This document shows, piece after piece, positions 37,498-48,736 of a stretch of DNA of 64,000 bases; position 1 is the stretch's first letter; every line of letters begins with the position of its first letter. The stretch comes from Thermobacillus xylanilyticus. Lineage in GTDB: Bacteria; Bacillota; Bacilli; Paenibacillales; Paenibacillaceae. Both the position numbers and the translations under genes were made by a program. The notes beneath the pieces are model-generated. The model made no database searches and was not told the DNA's origin. It saw only the letters and a list, made by a program, of their open reading frames with translations. The stretch spans positions 1-64,000 of the forward strand of contig NZ_CAJRAY010000085.1 of NCBI RefSeq assembly GCF_907165215.1, in the 5' to 3' direction.

Positions 37498-37677
37498 TTG
37501 CGGCACCTCCGTGGCGTTGCCTTCAATAGTGACATTATCCCTAGATAGTATAAAGAAGTTTTAATCTGATTGGAATACCCTCTATTGCTTCGTTTGCAGG
37601 GAATTCGCGGTTATGAATCGACGTTCAGGCCGGTCAGCCGGACGGTACATGCCGGCGCCGCGCTTCCCGGTACGGCG

Positions 37678-38277
37678 TCAGTCGGTCTCCATCAGTCCGG
37701 CCGCTTGAAGGGGACCTTTGGCCGTAAGCAAGGACAACACCTTGGCCATGTCCTCCGGGGATTCCCTGCAGCCGTTATTCAACCAATATTGGATCACGCT
37801 CAAATGAGCGCCGGAAATGTAAGAGGCAACATGCTCGGGCGAAATCGGCGTCCGATTCGGGCGGGTCCGCGATGCGGCCGTTCTTTCATATAATTGGTCC
37901 CACATTGCCTGTTTCAGTCGGGATTGAAAAACGGGATCGCCTTTGGGGCTGAGCAGCACTTTCAGAAAGTCCCGATTCCGGTAAAAGTATTGAAAAATGT
38001 CAATGGCAATCGGCAGCGAATCACCGACGGTCTTGCGGATGGCCGCATGTCTTCTCGCAATGTCCATGATTCCTTCCATAAATTCGGATTCATGGCTGGA
38101 CAAGCAATGGTACTTGTCCTGGTAATGCGCGTAGAACGTGCTGCGGTTGATGCGCGCTTTGGCGGTAATATCCTTGATTGTAATGGCTTCGAAACCTTTC
38201 TCCTCCATCAGTTGAATCAATGCGTCTCTGATCGCTTCAAGGGTCTTGGTCACGCGCAGATCTTGCTTCTTTTCCAT
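37678..38277 (-). CDS. TetR-family regulator, divergent from a siderophore-interacting protein
   Basis: A 199-residue regulator. The HTH (KTLEAIRDALIQLMEEKGFE, ITIKDITAKARINRSTFYAHY) is followed by a ligand domain of the DhaS/YxaF-like C-terminal type. ATG 38277 follows AAAGGGAG. It is divergent from the flavin-reductase-like gene at 38422, which it probably controls. GC is lower and codons are less GC-biased than in the neighbours, which hints at separate acquisition of this pair. Confidence 0.88.
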   Translation of the reverse strand: MEKKQDLRVTKTLEAIRDALIQLMEEKGFEAITIKDITAKARINRSTFYAHYQDKYHCLSSHESEFMEGIMDIARRHAAIRKTVGDSLPIAIDIFQYFYRNRDFLKVLLSPKGDPVFQSRLKQAMWDQLYERTAASRTRPNRTPISPEHVASYISGAHLSVIQYWLNNGCRESPEDMAKVLSLLTAKGPLQAAGLMETD

Positions 38278-38396
38278 CGTCCGACTCCCTTTGCCCGACA
38301 ATTTTGCACGGTTTGTTGTCTAACCGTCAAAACCGGCGGCATTGCTTGTTGTTGCGGCTATCGCTTTGATTTTATACTAAACACGCTGATTAATAA

Positions 38397-38409
38397 ACAA
38401 CACTGTGTT
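38397..38409. promoter_or_regulatory. Palindrome in the tetR / siderophore-interacting protein divergon
   Basis: CAACACTGTGTTG is a 6-1-6 palindrome 12 bp upstream of the 38422 start, just downstream of a TATACT -10-like box (38376-38381). It is a candidate operator for the divergent TetR. Confidence 0.45.
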
Positions 38410-38421
38410 GGGGAGGAAGGC

Positions 38422-39147
38422 ATGACGATGGGGATCATTGACAAGCTGGCGAAAAGCATGGCTACACGCGCAACGGTCATCGATAAAACCAAAGCGGCGG
38501 AGCACACGTATCGATTGACGATCCGGCTGCAGGGTTCTCAATCGTTTGCGTATCGTCCGCAGGACTTTTTGCGAATTCTTGTCCTGGATGATCCGAAAGT
38601 ACCGTTGCGGGATCGTGTGCGGTCCTATTCCGTCTGGAATTTCGATGCCCGGACGCAAACCCTCGATCTGGCGGTGTGCACATTTTCCAACGGTCCCGGA
38701 GCGCATTGGATCCAAAACGTGCGGGCGGGCGACGACGTTTATTTCATGAAGCATGCCAGCAATCTGGTCATCCATCAGGATGACGCCGACGCCGTGATGA
38801 TCGGCGATATTTCCGCTCTGGGCCATCTGTACGGTCTGCGCCGGTTTTTCCGGTATCCGGAACGCGTATCCGGTTTGATTTTTGGCCGGGATCAAGCCGA
38901 TTTTTTCCCGGATCTCGACGGTGAGTCCCCCTTTCAGTTCATTGCAGGCGGGCCGCATCAAGATCAAACGGTTATATCCGCGGTAGAAGCCGCACTGCCC
39001 CGCCACGCCGGCAAAACCGCCATTTATGTCGCGGGTGACGGCGAAATGTGCAAATTGCTTTATAAATATCTGAAGAGTTTGGGATGGAGCGGCAAACAGG
39101 TCAAGGTCAAGCCGTTTTGGATCCAGGGGAAAAAGGGATTGGAGTAA
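38422..39147 (+). CDS. Siderophore-interacting / FNR-like flavin reductase
   Basis: A 241-residue protein with an FAD-binding domain followed by an NAD(P)H-type domain of the siderophore-interacting family. RDRVRSYSVWNF is the flavin-binding RxYS-type motif, and the C-terminal part has YVAGDGEMCK and a YWRxG-like end (KPFWIQGKKG). It may reduce ferric siderophores or another small-molecule substrate. GGGAGG lies 5 bases before ATG 38422. Confidence 0.82.
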   Translation: MTMGIIDKLAKSMATRATVIDKTKAAEHTYRLTIRLQGSQSFAYRPQDFLRILVLDDPKVPLRDRVRSYSVWNFDARTQTLDLAVCTFSNGPGAHWIQNVRAGDDVYFMKHASNLVIHQDDADAVMIGDISALGHLYGLRRFFRYPERVSGLIFGRDQADFFPDLDGESPFQFIAGGPHQDQTVISAVEAALPRHAGKTAIYVAGDGEMCKLLYKYLKSLGWSGKQVKVKPFWIQGKKGLE

Positions 39148-39226
39148 ACATGCCCCGGATGTTCGCAATCGGGCGCCGGTATCTGGTATAATGAAGACTC
39201 AGCATGGATCGGGGGGATGCCGGGCA

Positions 39227-39823
39227 ATGGACGGTAACGTGACGCGGCTTGCCGGCGTGCGGGACGGCACCGCGTTGAAAGAATGGGCATCGGCGATTGA
39301 TGCGCTTGTCTGCGGGCGGCAGCTGATCCTGATGCGCAAGGGCGGAATCGCCGAGGAGACGCGGGATTTCCAGCTCGCCGCGCCGCGGTTCTGGCTGCTG
39401 CCGACCTACGAGCATCAGCGGGAGCATCTGCTGAAGGAAGAATTCCGGCCGCTGATCGGCCGCACGCTGGCCGAGCGCGAAGCGGCGGGAGGCCGGCTGC
39501 TCCTGAAGGCGTGGGCGGAGGCGGTGCGCGACATCGAGGTGACCGATGCGGAAACGCTGGCGAAACTCGACCGTTTTCACATCTGGACCGGCGCGTTTGC
39601 GGACGAACGGCTGAAATGGAAGCGGACAAAACCGCTCCATGTGCTCATCCTTCGCGTCCATGCGGCTGAAGAGCCTGTCGCGATCCCGCACCGGGAGTCG
39701 TATGCCGGATGCAAATCCTGGGTGAAGCTCGAGGATGACGCGGCGGACGCCGGGTTCCGTCCCGTGCTGTCGGATGAGGAATTTCTGTGGCGGGAAGCGG
39801 AAATTTTGAACGCGCTGGCCTGA
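39227..39823 (+). CDS. DUF1802 family protein
   Basis: A 198-residue protein of the DUF1802 family with LKEWASAIDALVCGRQLILM, RKGGIAE and a FWLLPTYEHQ motif. Its function is unknown. The in-frame ATG at 39191 overlaps a TATAAT (39187-39192) that is probably its promoter, so ATG 39227 is the better start. It stands just upstream of the suf operon but is separated by its own promoter region. Confidence 0.8.
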   Translation: MDGNVTRLAGVRDGTALKEWASAIDALVCGRQLILMRKGGIAEETRDFQLAAPRFWLLPTYEHQREHLLKEEFRPLIGRTLAEREAAGGRLLLKAWAEAVRDIEVTDAETLAKLDRFHIWTGAFADERLKWKRTKPLHVLILRVHAAEEPVAIPHRESYAGCKSWVKLEDDAADAGFRPVLSDEEFLWREAEILNALA

Positions 39824-39892
39824 TCCGGCGGGTTGCCGCACGGCCGGGGCGGCGGACTGTCAGGGAAGCTGACGGGACCGGGCCGGCGTTTG

Positions 39893-39921
39893 TTGCGTTG
39901 CGCCGGGAAATATATTAGAAT
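39893..39921 (+). promoter_or_regulatory. Promoter of the suf operon
   Basis: TTGCGT (39893-39898), 17 bp and TAGAAT (39916-39921), 75 bp before sufC. Confidence 0.6.
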
Positions 39922-39939
39922 AATTTTAAATTACATGGC

Positions 39940-39956
39940 GATTATCATTGATAATC
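39940..39956. promoter_or_regulatory. Palindromic operator downstream of the suf promoter
   Basis: GATTATCATTGATAATC is a perfect 8-1-8 palindrome about +12 to +28 from the predicted transcription start. The half-sites resemble the GATAAT units of Fur-type boxes, though in inverted order. Position over the early transcribed region suggests a repressor; which one is inference. Confidence 0.6.
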
Positions 39957-39995
39957 ACCTTTCAATACAGATCAATGCGGAAGGAGACACCATAC

Positions 39996-40775
39996 ATGGC
40001 GACTCGATTCACGGTAAAAGGACTGCGGGCGTCGATCGAAGGCAAGGAAATTCTGAAAGGCATCGACATCGACATCCGCGGCGGCGAGATCCATGCCATC
40101 ATGGGTCCGAACGGCACGGGCAAGAGCACGCTCGCGTCGGCGCTCATGGGGCATCCGAAATATGAGGTGACGGAAGGCGAAGTGCTGCTCGACGGCGAGA
40201 ATCTGCTCGAGATGGAAGTCGACGAGCGGGCGCGCGCGGGCCTGTTCCTCGCGATGCAATATCCGAGCGAAATCACGGGCGTGACGAACGCGGACTTCCT
40301 GCGCAGCGCGATCAACGCGCGCCGCGGCGAAGGCAACGAAATTTCGCTCATCAAGTTCATCCGCCAGCTCGAAGCGAAGATGAAAGAGCTCGAGATGAAT
40401 CCGGAGTTCGCCCACCGCTATCTGAACGAAGGGTTCTCGGGCGGCGAGAAGAAGCGGAACGAAATTCTGCAGATGATGATGCTCGAGCCGAAGATCGTCA
40501 TCCTCGACGAAGTCGACTCGGGTCTCGACATCGACGCGCTGAAGATCGTCGCGAGCGGCGTCAACAGCATGCGTTCGGAAGACCGCGGCTTCCTGATCAT
40601 CACGCACTATCAGCGGCTGCTGAACTACATCAAGCCGGATTTCGTCCACGTCATGATGCAGGGACGCATCGTGAAGTCGGGCGGTCCGGAACTGGCCGAG
40701 CGCCTCGAAGCCGAAGGTTACGACTGGATCAAGGAAGAGCTGGGCATCGTCGACGAGACCGTCGGTCAAGCCTGA
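39996..40775 (+). CDS. sufC: Fe-S cluster assembly ATPase SufC
   Basis: ABC-type ATPase of the SufBCD scaffold. Walker A is [10 protein letters not shown], the signature [11 protein letters not shown] and Walker [14 protein letters not shown]. The length is 259 residues from ATG 39996, after AAGGAGAC. First gene of the sufC-D-S-U-B operon. Confidence 0.96.
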   Translation: MATRFTVKGLRASIEGKEILKGIDIDIRGGEIHAIMGPNGTGKSTLASALMGHPKYEVTEGEVLLDGENLLEMEVDERARAGLFLAMQYPSEITGVTNADFLRSAINARRGEGNEISLIKFIRQLEAKMKELEMNPEFAHRYLNEGFSGGEKKRNEILQMMMLEPKIVILDEVDSGLDIDALKIVASGVNSMRSEDRGFLIITHYQRLLNYIKPDFVHVMMQGRIVKSGGPELAERLEAEGYDWIKEELGIVDETVGQA

Positions 40776-40798
40776 GCGGAGAGGGGCGTTGACACGAC

Positions 40799-43744
<2,946 letters not shown>

Positions 43745-43818
43745 CGGGTGGCTGGAAGGCACGGTTTTTGAGAATCGGGCTGATTTTGGCAAGGAATGAA
43801 TGAAGGAGGCTGAGGGCG

Positions 43819-45216
43819 ATGGCGAAGAAGGCGCCGGAGTTGGAAGAATACAAATATGGCTTCCGCGACGAGCACAAGGCTGTCTTCCAGACGGGCAAAG
43901 GGCTTACGGCGGACGTCGTGCGCACGATCTCGCAGATGAAGGGCGAGCCGGAATGGATGCTCGAGTTCCGCCTGAAGGCGCTGGAGCAGTTCAACAAGAT
44001 GCCGGTCCCGCGCTGGGGCGGCGATCTGGACGAACTCGATTTCGACGATATCCAATACTACGTCAAGCCGTCCGAGAAACAGGGCCGCACTTGGGAAGAA
44101 GTGCCGGCCGAAATCAAGGAGACGTTCGACAAGCTGGGCATTCCCGAGGCGGAACAGAAGTTCCTCGCGGGCGTATCCGCCCAGTACGAGTCGGAAGTCG
44201 TCTACCACAACATGCGTGAAGATCTGGCGAAGCAGGGCGTCATCTTCATGGACACCGACACCGCGCTGAAGGAGCATCCGGAGATCTTCAAGGAGTACTT
44301 CGGCACGGTCGTTCCGCCGACGGACAACAAGTTCGCCGCGCTGAACAGCGCTGTCTGGTCCGGCGGCAGCTTCATCTACGTCCCGCCGGGCGTGAAGTGC
44401 GAAATTCCGCTGCAGGCGTACTTCCGGATCAACTCGGAGAACATGGGGCAGTTCGAACGGACGCTCATCATCGCCGACGAGGGCAGCTTCGTCCACTACG
44501 TCGAAGGCTGCACGGCGCCGATCTACAGCACGAACTCGCTGCACAGCGCCGTCGTCGAGATCATCGTGAAGAAGGATGCGCGCGTCCGCTACACGACGAT
44601 CCAGAACTGGGCGCCGAACATTTACAACCTCGTCACGAAGCGCGCGGTCGCGGAAGAGAACGCGACGATGGAATGGGTCGACGGCAACATCGGCTCCAAG
44701 CTGACGATGAAATATCCGGCCGTCATCCTGAAAGGCCGCGGCGCGAAAGGCAGCGTCCTGTCCATCGCGGTTGCAGGCAAAGGCCAGCATCAGGACGCCG
44801 GGGCGAAGATGATCCACCTCGCGCCGGATACGACGTCGACGATCATTTCGAAGTCGATTTCGAAGCACGGCGGCAAGGTGACGTACCGCGGTCTCGCGTC
44901 GTTCAGCCGCAACGCCGACGGGGCGAAGTCGAACATCAAGTGCGACACGCTCATTCTCGACAACCAGTCGACGTCGGACACGATCCCGTACAACGAGATC
45001 ATGAACGACAACATCACGCTCGAGCACGAGGCGACGGTCTCGAAGGTATCGGAAGACCAGCTCTTCTACCTGATGAGCCGCGGCCTGTCCGAAGCGGAAG
45101 CGACGCAGATGATCGTCATGGGCTTCATCGAGCCGTTCACGAAGGAGCTGCCGATGGAGTACGCGGTCGAGATGAATCGATTGATCAAGTTCGAGATGGA
45201 AGGCTCGATCGGTTAA
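43819..45216 (+). CDS. sufB: Fe-S cluster assembly scaffold SufB
   Basis: A 465-residue scaffold on which the cluster is assembled, working with SufC and SufD. Diagnostic stretches are [37 protein letters not shown] with the conserved cysteine, and [17 protein letters not shown]. Last gene of the operon, 74 bp after sufU, with GAAGGAGG upstream. A terminator follows. Confidence 0.96.
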   Translation: MAKKAPELEEYKYGFRDEHKAVFQTGKGLTADVVRTISQMKGEPEWMLEFRLKALEQFNKMPVPRWGGDLDELDFDDIQYYVKPSEKQGRTWEEVPAEIKETFDKLGIPEAEQKFLAGVSAQYESEVVYHNMREDLAKQGVIFMDTDTALKEHPEIFKEYFGTVVPPTDNKFAALNSAVWSGGSFIYVPPGVKCEIPLQAYFRINSENMGQFERTLIIADEGSFVHYVEGCTAPIYSTNSLHSAVVEIIVKKDARVRYTTIQNWAPNIYNLVTKRAVAEENATMEWVDGNIGSKLTMKYPAVILKGRGAKGSVLSIAVAGKGQHQDAGAKMIHLAPDTTSTIISKSISKHGGKVTYRGLASFSRNADGAKSNIKCDTLILDNQSTSDTIPYNEIMNDNITLEHEATVSKVSEDQLFYLMSRGLSEAEATQMIVMGFIEPFTKELPMEYAVEMNRLIKFEMEGSIG

Positions 45217-45240
45217 ACAGCTGCATTGCGCGTGACATCC

Positions 45241-45280
45241 GGCGCGGTCACCCTTTGGAAGGGGGCCGCGTCATTTTTTG
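45241..45280 (+). terminator. Terminator of the suf operon
   Basis: CGCGGTCACCC and GGGGGCCGCG pair across a 7-base loop, followed by TCATTTTTT. Confidence 0.75.
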
Positions 45281-45379
45281 TGAAAAATGCACCGATAAAA
45301 ATGTTGATTTTCTCTGTTCCCGGAGTCGGCGGGATGGTATCCTTTTCTTCAGGAAACCGCATTCAAAGGAGATCTGCCG

Positions 45380-46396
45380 ATGATCACGAAAACCCATGCC
45401 CTATGGCGCAAAGAAGAATACACGTACCCCGTAACAGGCGATTTTGTACCGAATCTCGTCACCTATGTCCACGAAGATGATGAAATCAGGCCCGCGCTTA
45501 TTGTCGTACCGGGCGGCGGGTATATCCTCGTTTCTCCCACGGAAGGGGAGATTGTGGCCAAGGCCTTTTACGACAAAGGCTGCAATGTATTCGTACTCAC
45601 CTACACGACGAATCTGTTGCAGAGAACGCCTCTGAAAATGCAGCCGCTGAAGGATCTGTCCCAAGCGGTCAGGTTCGTGAGGAAGCAAGCCCGTGAGTTT
45701 CGGATTGATCCGGAGAAGGTCGCCATCTGCGGATTTTCGGCCGGCGGACATTTGTGCGGAAGTCTGGCCGTGCACCATGACGCAGAAGCGCTTCAGCCGG
45801 TCAGCCCCGAATACGAAGGCGTCAGCAATCGGCCGGATGCGGTCATCCTGTGCTATCCGGTCATCAGTTCCGGAGAATACGCGCATCAGGGGTCTTTCAA
45901 GGCGCTGCTGGGTCCGGAAGCGACTGCGGAAGAGCTGGCATACATGTCCCTGGAAAAGCAGGTCTCCCGCCGCACGCCCCCGGTCTTTCTGTGGCATACG
46001 GCGACCGACGAAGCGGTGCCTGTCGAGAATTCGCTCCTTTTCGCCAAAGCATGCAAGGAAAACGGTGTTCCGTTTGAGCTTCATGTATTCGGCAATGGCA
46101 GGCATGGGTTGTCCTTGGCCAATCGGCAATGGGCGTCCGGAGAATATGGCCGGGATTATACGATGCAGCAGGTTTACGAGGCTTTGCAGTATCTGATCGA
46201 TCACCGGATGGAGCTGCCGCCCCCGTATGATCAGATCGGGCCGGTCCCCGAAGGCGCCGATGCAAGGCAAGTGGTGAATCAGTTCCAGTCCCGGTTCGCG
46301 CACTTGAGGCAGCCGGATGACGGAATCGCCATGTGGCCGGAGCTGGCGCATCAATGGCTGAAGAAAATTTTCGCGCTGCAAGACGCAGATGGTTGA
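45380..46396 (+). CDS. Alpha/beta hydrolase, esterase/acetylxylan-esterase-like
   Basis: A 338-residue hydrolase of the BD-FAE/Aes type. It has an oxyanion motif PGGGY in place of HGGG, nucleophile Ser in CGFSAGGHL, Asp in ATDEAVPVENS and His in GNGRHGLSLAN. There is no signal peptide, so it is cytosolic. ATG follows AAAGGAG. The substrate is unknown, probably a short acyl ester on a sugar or drug. Codon usage is somewhat less GC-biased than in the suf genes. Confidence 0.85.
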   Translation: MITKTHALWRKEEYTYPVTGDFVPNLVTYVHEDDEIRPALIVVPGGGYILVSPTEGEIVAKAFYDKGCNVFVLTYTTNLLQRTPLKMQPLKDLSQAVRFVRKQAREFRIDPEKVAICGFSAGGHLCGSLAVHHDAEALQPVSPEYEGVSNRPDAVILCYPVISSGEYAHQGSFKALLGPEATAEELAYMSLEKQVSRRTPPVFLWHTATDEAVPVENSLLFAKACKENGVPFELHVFGNGRHGLSLANRQWASGEYGRDYTMQQVYEALQYLIDHRMELPPPYDQIGPVPEGADARQVVNQFQSRFAHLRQPDDGIAMWPELAHQWLKKIFALQDADG

Positions 46397-46407
46397 ACCG
46401 GCCGCTG

Positions 46408-46597
46408 ATAGCGGAAGTTTTGCGCTTATTTTCGGGAAATTGGACGTTGGCGGGAAAATAGAAGAAGCTGCTTCGCCTATTTTGGTCAAATTGGCGGTTT
46501 TCCGGAAAATCGGGAGGATAGAAGAAGAAGTTTCCTCTAATTTTCCGGAGAACGGCGCTTTTCGACAAAATAGCGGAAGCAGCTTCGTTTATTTTAT
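46408..46597. repeat. Cluster of imperfect ~50 bp hairpin repeats
   Basis: About four degenerate copies follow each other. Each has a core such as AAAATAG..GAAGCTGCTTC..CTATTTT (near 46455-46486) or AAAATAGCGGAAGCAGCTTC (46567-46586), joined by AAATTGGCGTTTTCCGG-like linkers. Each core folds into a hairpin. The 200 bp block lies between the hydrolase and the tail locus and has no gene. It looks like a dispersed intergenic repeat. Confidence 0.6.
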
Positions 46598-47059
46598 TCA
46601 CCCGAACATTTCCGCCACACCGAGCGGATCGAAGCAAATCACATACTGCCCCACAATCGTATGACGGCCATATTTCTCCCGATACCGCTCGATGGCGGCT
46701 TGCAGGAAAGGCTCCGTCACCCCAAGAAACTCCGCAAAATCATGCCGGCTGCTGACGCGGGCGTGGTGCGCCTCGATGATCTTCTCCAACGGAACAAGCC
46801 GCTCATACGCCCACTCCCGGGCGGCCTTCTCCTGTTTGCGATTGCGGATGTCGGACTGATCCAGGATATCCCCGGCGCTCGTATGATAATGGCCGAGCTC
46901 TTCGGCGAGGATGCACGCTTTCTCCTTCGTGGTCGGGATGCGGCGATTGATCCAGACGATGCCGTCTGCGTACAGCCCTTTGATTCTTTTCATCAGCGGT
47001 TTCTCATAGATGTCAATGCCATGCTGCTCCGCCTCTCGGATGAGGTTGTCGTAGAGCAT
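46598..47059 (-). CDS. ImmA/IrrE-family metallopeptidase
   Basis: A 153-residue protein of the ImmA/IrrE family, which in mobile elements cleaves the partner repressor. The zinc-site helix reads CILAEELGHYHTS, so the first His of HEXXH is replaced by Glu as in many phage versions; His and a following Tyr/His remain. It is 4 bp downstream of the repressor gene on the same strand, forming a repressor/anti-repressor pair that controls the tail locus to its right. Confidence 0.85.
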   Translation of the reverse strand: MLYDNLIREAEQHGIDIYEKPLMKRIKGLYADGIVWINRRIPTTKEKACILAEELGHYHTSAGDILDQSDIRNRKQEKAAREWAYERLVPLEKIIEAHHARVSSRHDFAEFLGVTEPFLQAAIERYREKYGRHTIVGQYVICFDPLGVAEMFG

Positions 47060-47063
47060 GGTT

Positions 47064-47399
47064 TCACTCCTGTCTCTGCTTACGCTTCATCCGGACGAAC
47101 GCTTTGAACCGCTCGATCTCCTCCAGTTCCTCTTCCGTCCAGTCTTCCCCGTCATGATGCGCGGCGATGGTGCCGATCTCGCGATTCTCTTCCCACGATT
47201 GCGCCATGGATTCCAGTTGCTCGACCGTAATGCCGAGCGCGCGGCATACTTTCATGACGTTGTCGATGGACGCCCTGCCGACTCCACGGGTCAGCATCGA
47301 CTGGAGCGTCGTCGGCGGCAAGCCGATCGATTCGGCGAACGATCTCCGGCTTCCCCTGCGATCGATCAACTCTGCGAGTACCTTGGCCTTCGCATCCAA
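47064..47399 (-). CDS. XRE-family phage-type repressor (ImmR-like)
   Basis: A 111-residue protein. The HTH spans about residues 5-65 (KAKVLAELIDRRGSRRSFAE, SIGLPPTTLQSMLTRGVGRA, SIDNVMKVCRALGITVEQL), and a Glu/Lys-rich C-terminal tail follows. TTG 47399 is proposed because GAGGTG lies 6 bases upstream; in-frame GTG codons at 47408 and 47417 lack spaced ribosome sites. Expected to bind the ACGC-N4-GCGT palindromes in the divergent region and hold the tail locus silent until ImmA or SOS acts. Confidence 0.85.
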   Translation of the reverse strand: MDAKAKVLAELIDRRGSRRSFAESIGLPPTTLQSMLTRGVGRASIDNVMKVCRALGITVEQLESMAQSWEENREIGTIAAHHDGEDWTEEELEEIERFKAFVRMKRKQRQE

Positions 47400-47472
47400 C
47401 CTGGACACCTCACGCACGCGAATTCGTACACAACCCGGCAGCAAAAACGAACTGACATTCGGTTGTACTGCC

Positions 47473-47502
47473 ATTATATGCGAAACTGCGTTCAAAATGC
47501 AA
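47473..47502 (-). promoter_or_regulatory. Promoter of the repressor-immA operon
   Basis: On the minus strand, TTGCAT (complement of 47497-47502), 18 bp and TATAAT (complement of 47473-47478). A half-matching operator, GCGAAACTGCGTTC (47480-47493), lies in the spacer, which suggests autoregulation. Confidence 0.65.
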
Positions 47503-47511
47503 TTGCACGTC

Positions 47512-47540
47512 TTGACACTAAACGCAATAGCGTTTATCAT
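47512..47540 (+). promoter_or_regulatory. Promoter of the tail-locus early gene with operator in the spacer
   Basis: TTGACA (47512-47517), exactly 17 bp, then TATCAT (47535-47540). The palindrome AAACGCAATAGCGTTT (47520-47535) fills the spacer, so a bound repressor would exclude RNA polymerase. Confidence 0.75.
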
Positions 47541-47552
47541 GACAATCACCGC

Positions 47553-47568
47553 GAACGCAAATGCGTTC
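47553..47568. promoter_or_regulatory. Second repressor operator
   Basis: GAACGCAAATGCGTTC is a perfect 7-2-7 palindrome about +6 to +21 of the early promoter. It shares the ACGC...GCGT core with the 47520 site. Confidence 0.7.
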
Positions 47569-47592
47569 ACCCAAAAGGAGGGACAATCACGA

Positions 47593-48060
47593 ATGAGCAT
47601 CGCGGCACTGATCGCGGAATACACGTCCGGCATCAAGGCGCTGAGCCGTTACAAGAAATCGCTGGACCGCAACAATCCGGTGGAGGCCGAGGAAGCCCGC
47701 ACCATTTCCGGCATGCTGTCGGATATGCGGTACGCGCTGGACTGGATGCGCCGGGGCCGGCGGCCGGGGAGCCGGAAGGGGGCCGAGCGGCATGACATTT
47801 ATCGCCGCCGGGAACTGCTGGCGAATACGGAGCCGCTGACGGATGAAGAGCGGCAGAAGCTGCTCGACTGCATGGCCGTCATGACCGAGCGCGAACTGAC
47901 GTGCTGGCTGCTGCATATGGCGCAGGGTTTCACGTATGCCGAGATCGGCGCGCGGCTGGAACTGTCGCGGCGCACGGTGCAGCAGTACGTCGAGCGGGCC
48001 CGGAAGAAGGTCGAGGACGCGCTTGGACGGGCCGATGACGTGCAGATGACGTGCGGATGA
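47593..48060 (+). CDS. Sigma-like late activator (Xpf-type)
   Basis: A 155-residue protein. The C-terminal ~60 residues form a sigma-70 region-4-like HTH (LTDEERQKLLDCMAVMTERE, FTYAEIGARLELSRRTVQQY). The N-terminus is helical without a region 2. This is like Xpf of PBSX, the positive control factor for late genes. AAAAGGAGGG precedes ATG 47593. It is the only gene between the repressed promoter and a terminator, so its job is probably to switch on the structural operon starting at 48299. Confidence 0.82.
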   Translation: MSIAALIAEYTSGIKALSRYKKSLDRNNPVEAEEARTISGMLSDMRYALDWMRRGRRPGSRKGAERHDIYRRRELLANTEPLTDEERQKLLDCMAVMTERELTCWLLHMAQGFTYAEIGARLELSRRTVQQYVERARKKVEDALGRADDVQMTCG

Positions 48061-48066
48061 CGTACA
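48034..48066 (+). repeat. Three tandem 11 bp repeats at the end of the activator gene
   Basis: GATGACGTGCA, GATGACGTGCG and GATGACGTACA run head to tail across the last codons and stop of the activator gene. The period is one helical turn, as expected for a stacked protein-binding site. Confidence 0.6.
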
Positions 48067-48122
48067 ACTTGCAGTGCCCGACGTATGCCCATTTGCGGAA
48101 AAAGAGGATCACGTAACCGGAA

Positions 48123-48152
48123 AGTCCTGCTGACGGCGGGGCTGTTTTTTTC
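48123..48152 (+). terminator. Terminator between activator and structural genes
   Basis: AGTCCTGC pairs with GCGGGGCT (two G-T pairs) across a 5-base loop and is followed by a run of eight T after one G. Confidence 0.75.
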
Positions 48153-48298
48153 CGGGAGTGGACAAGCGTGAATGGCGGGCCCTTCGCAGCGCAGCGTGGG
48201 GCCCGAAATCTTGCCGAACGCGGCCGGGAGGTGACGGCGGTGAAGTGACCCACTGAATCGGGAGGCCCATCGCGAAAGGGGTGAATCCAATCGGAGAC
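48153..48298 (+). other. Leader of the tail structural operon
   Basis: These bases between the terminator and the first structural gene should contain or follow the late promoter. No sigma-A promoter was found. A 30-codon frame from a GTG at 48159 to about 48248 has no good ribosome site and is not called as a gene. Confidence 0.35.
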
Positions 48299-48736
48299 AT
48301 GAGCGAGCCGCAGAACGTTTCGATCAACGATGTCCGCCAGGCGGTTCACGCCGCGCTGGCCGAGTGTTTCCCGGATGTACCCGTTCTGGACGGGGAACCG
48401 CCGGAAGAGACGAGCCCGCCGTATTTCGTCGTGCAATTGCTCGAGTCCGGCCATGTGCAGGAACTCGGCCGACGGTACCAGCGGCAGTATCCGTTCAGCA
48501 TCCAATATGTTGATCCGGATGCGGGAAACGAGGACCGGTACGATATGGCGGACCATCTGTCCGACGTGCTGCAATGGATCGAGGCGGCCGGGCGCCCGGT
48601 GCGCGGGACGGGAATGAAGTTCAGGATTGAGAATCAGATCCTTCACTTCTCCGTCGAGTATCGCATCCGCGTCTGGAAACCGGTCCAGCCTGATCCGGCC
48701 ATGCAGACGCTCGATCTGAAGGAGGGAGTCAAGTGA
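48299..48736 (+). CDS. Phage tail terminator-like protein (DUF6838 type)
   Basis: A 145-residue protein in the position of the tail-terminator/connector gene just before the sheath operon. An N-terminal helical part (INDVRQAVHAALAECFPDVP) is followed by a beta-rich core (PPYFVVQLLESGHVQELGRR, YQRQYPFSIQYV). It resembles the DUF6838 family found next to sheath genes in PBSX-like elements. ATG 48299 has GGAG close to it; GTG 48281 is an alternative. Without a capsid, a terminator capping the tail top makes sense. Confidence 0.65.
   Translation: MSEPQNVSINDVRQAVHAALAECFPDVPVLDGEPPEETSPPYFVVQLLESGHVQELGRRYQRQYPFSIQYVDPDAGNEDRYDMADHLSDVLQWIEAAGRPVRGTGMKFRIENQILHFSVEYRIRVWKPVQPDPAMQTLDLKEGVK

Noticed and set aside
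35335-37548. A 737-codon plus-strand frame across mtnA and mtnK
   Set aside because: Both minus-strand genes have clear catalytic motifs; the plus-strand reading has none.
37498-37680. SAM-I riboswitch upstream of mtnK
   Set aside because: Looked for because B. subtilis mtnKA has one; no conserved S-box core or terminator hairpin was visible here.
48159-48248. 30-codon frame before the tail terminator gene
   Set aside because: No well-spaced ribosome site and no recognisable sequence features; left as leader.
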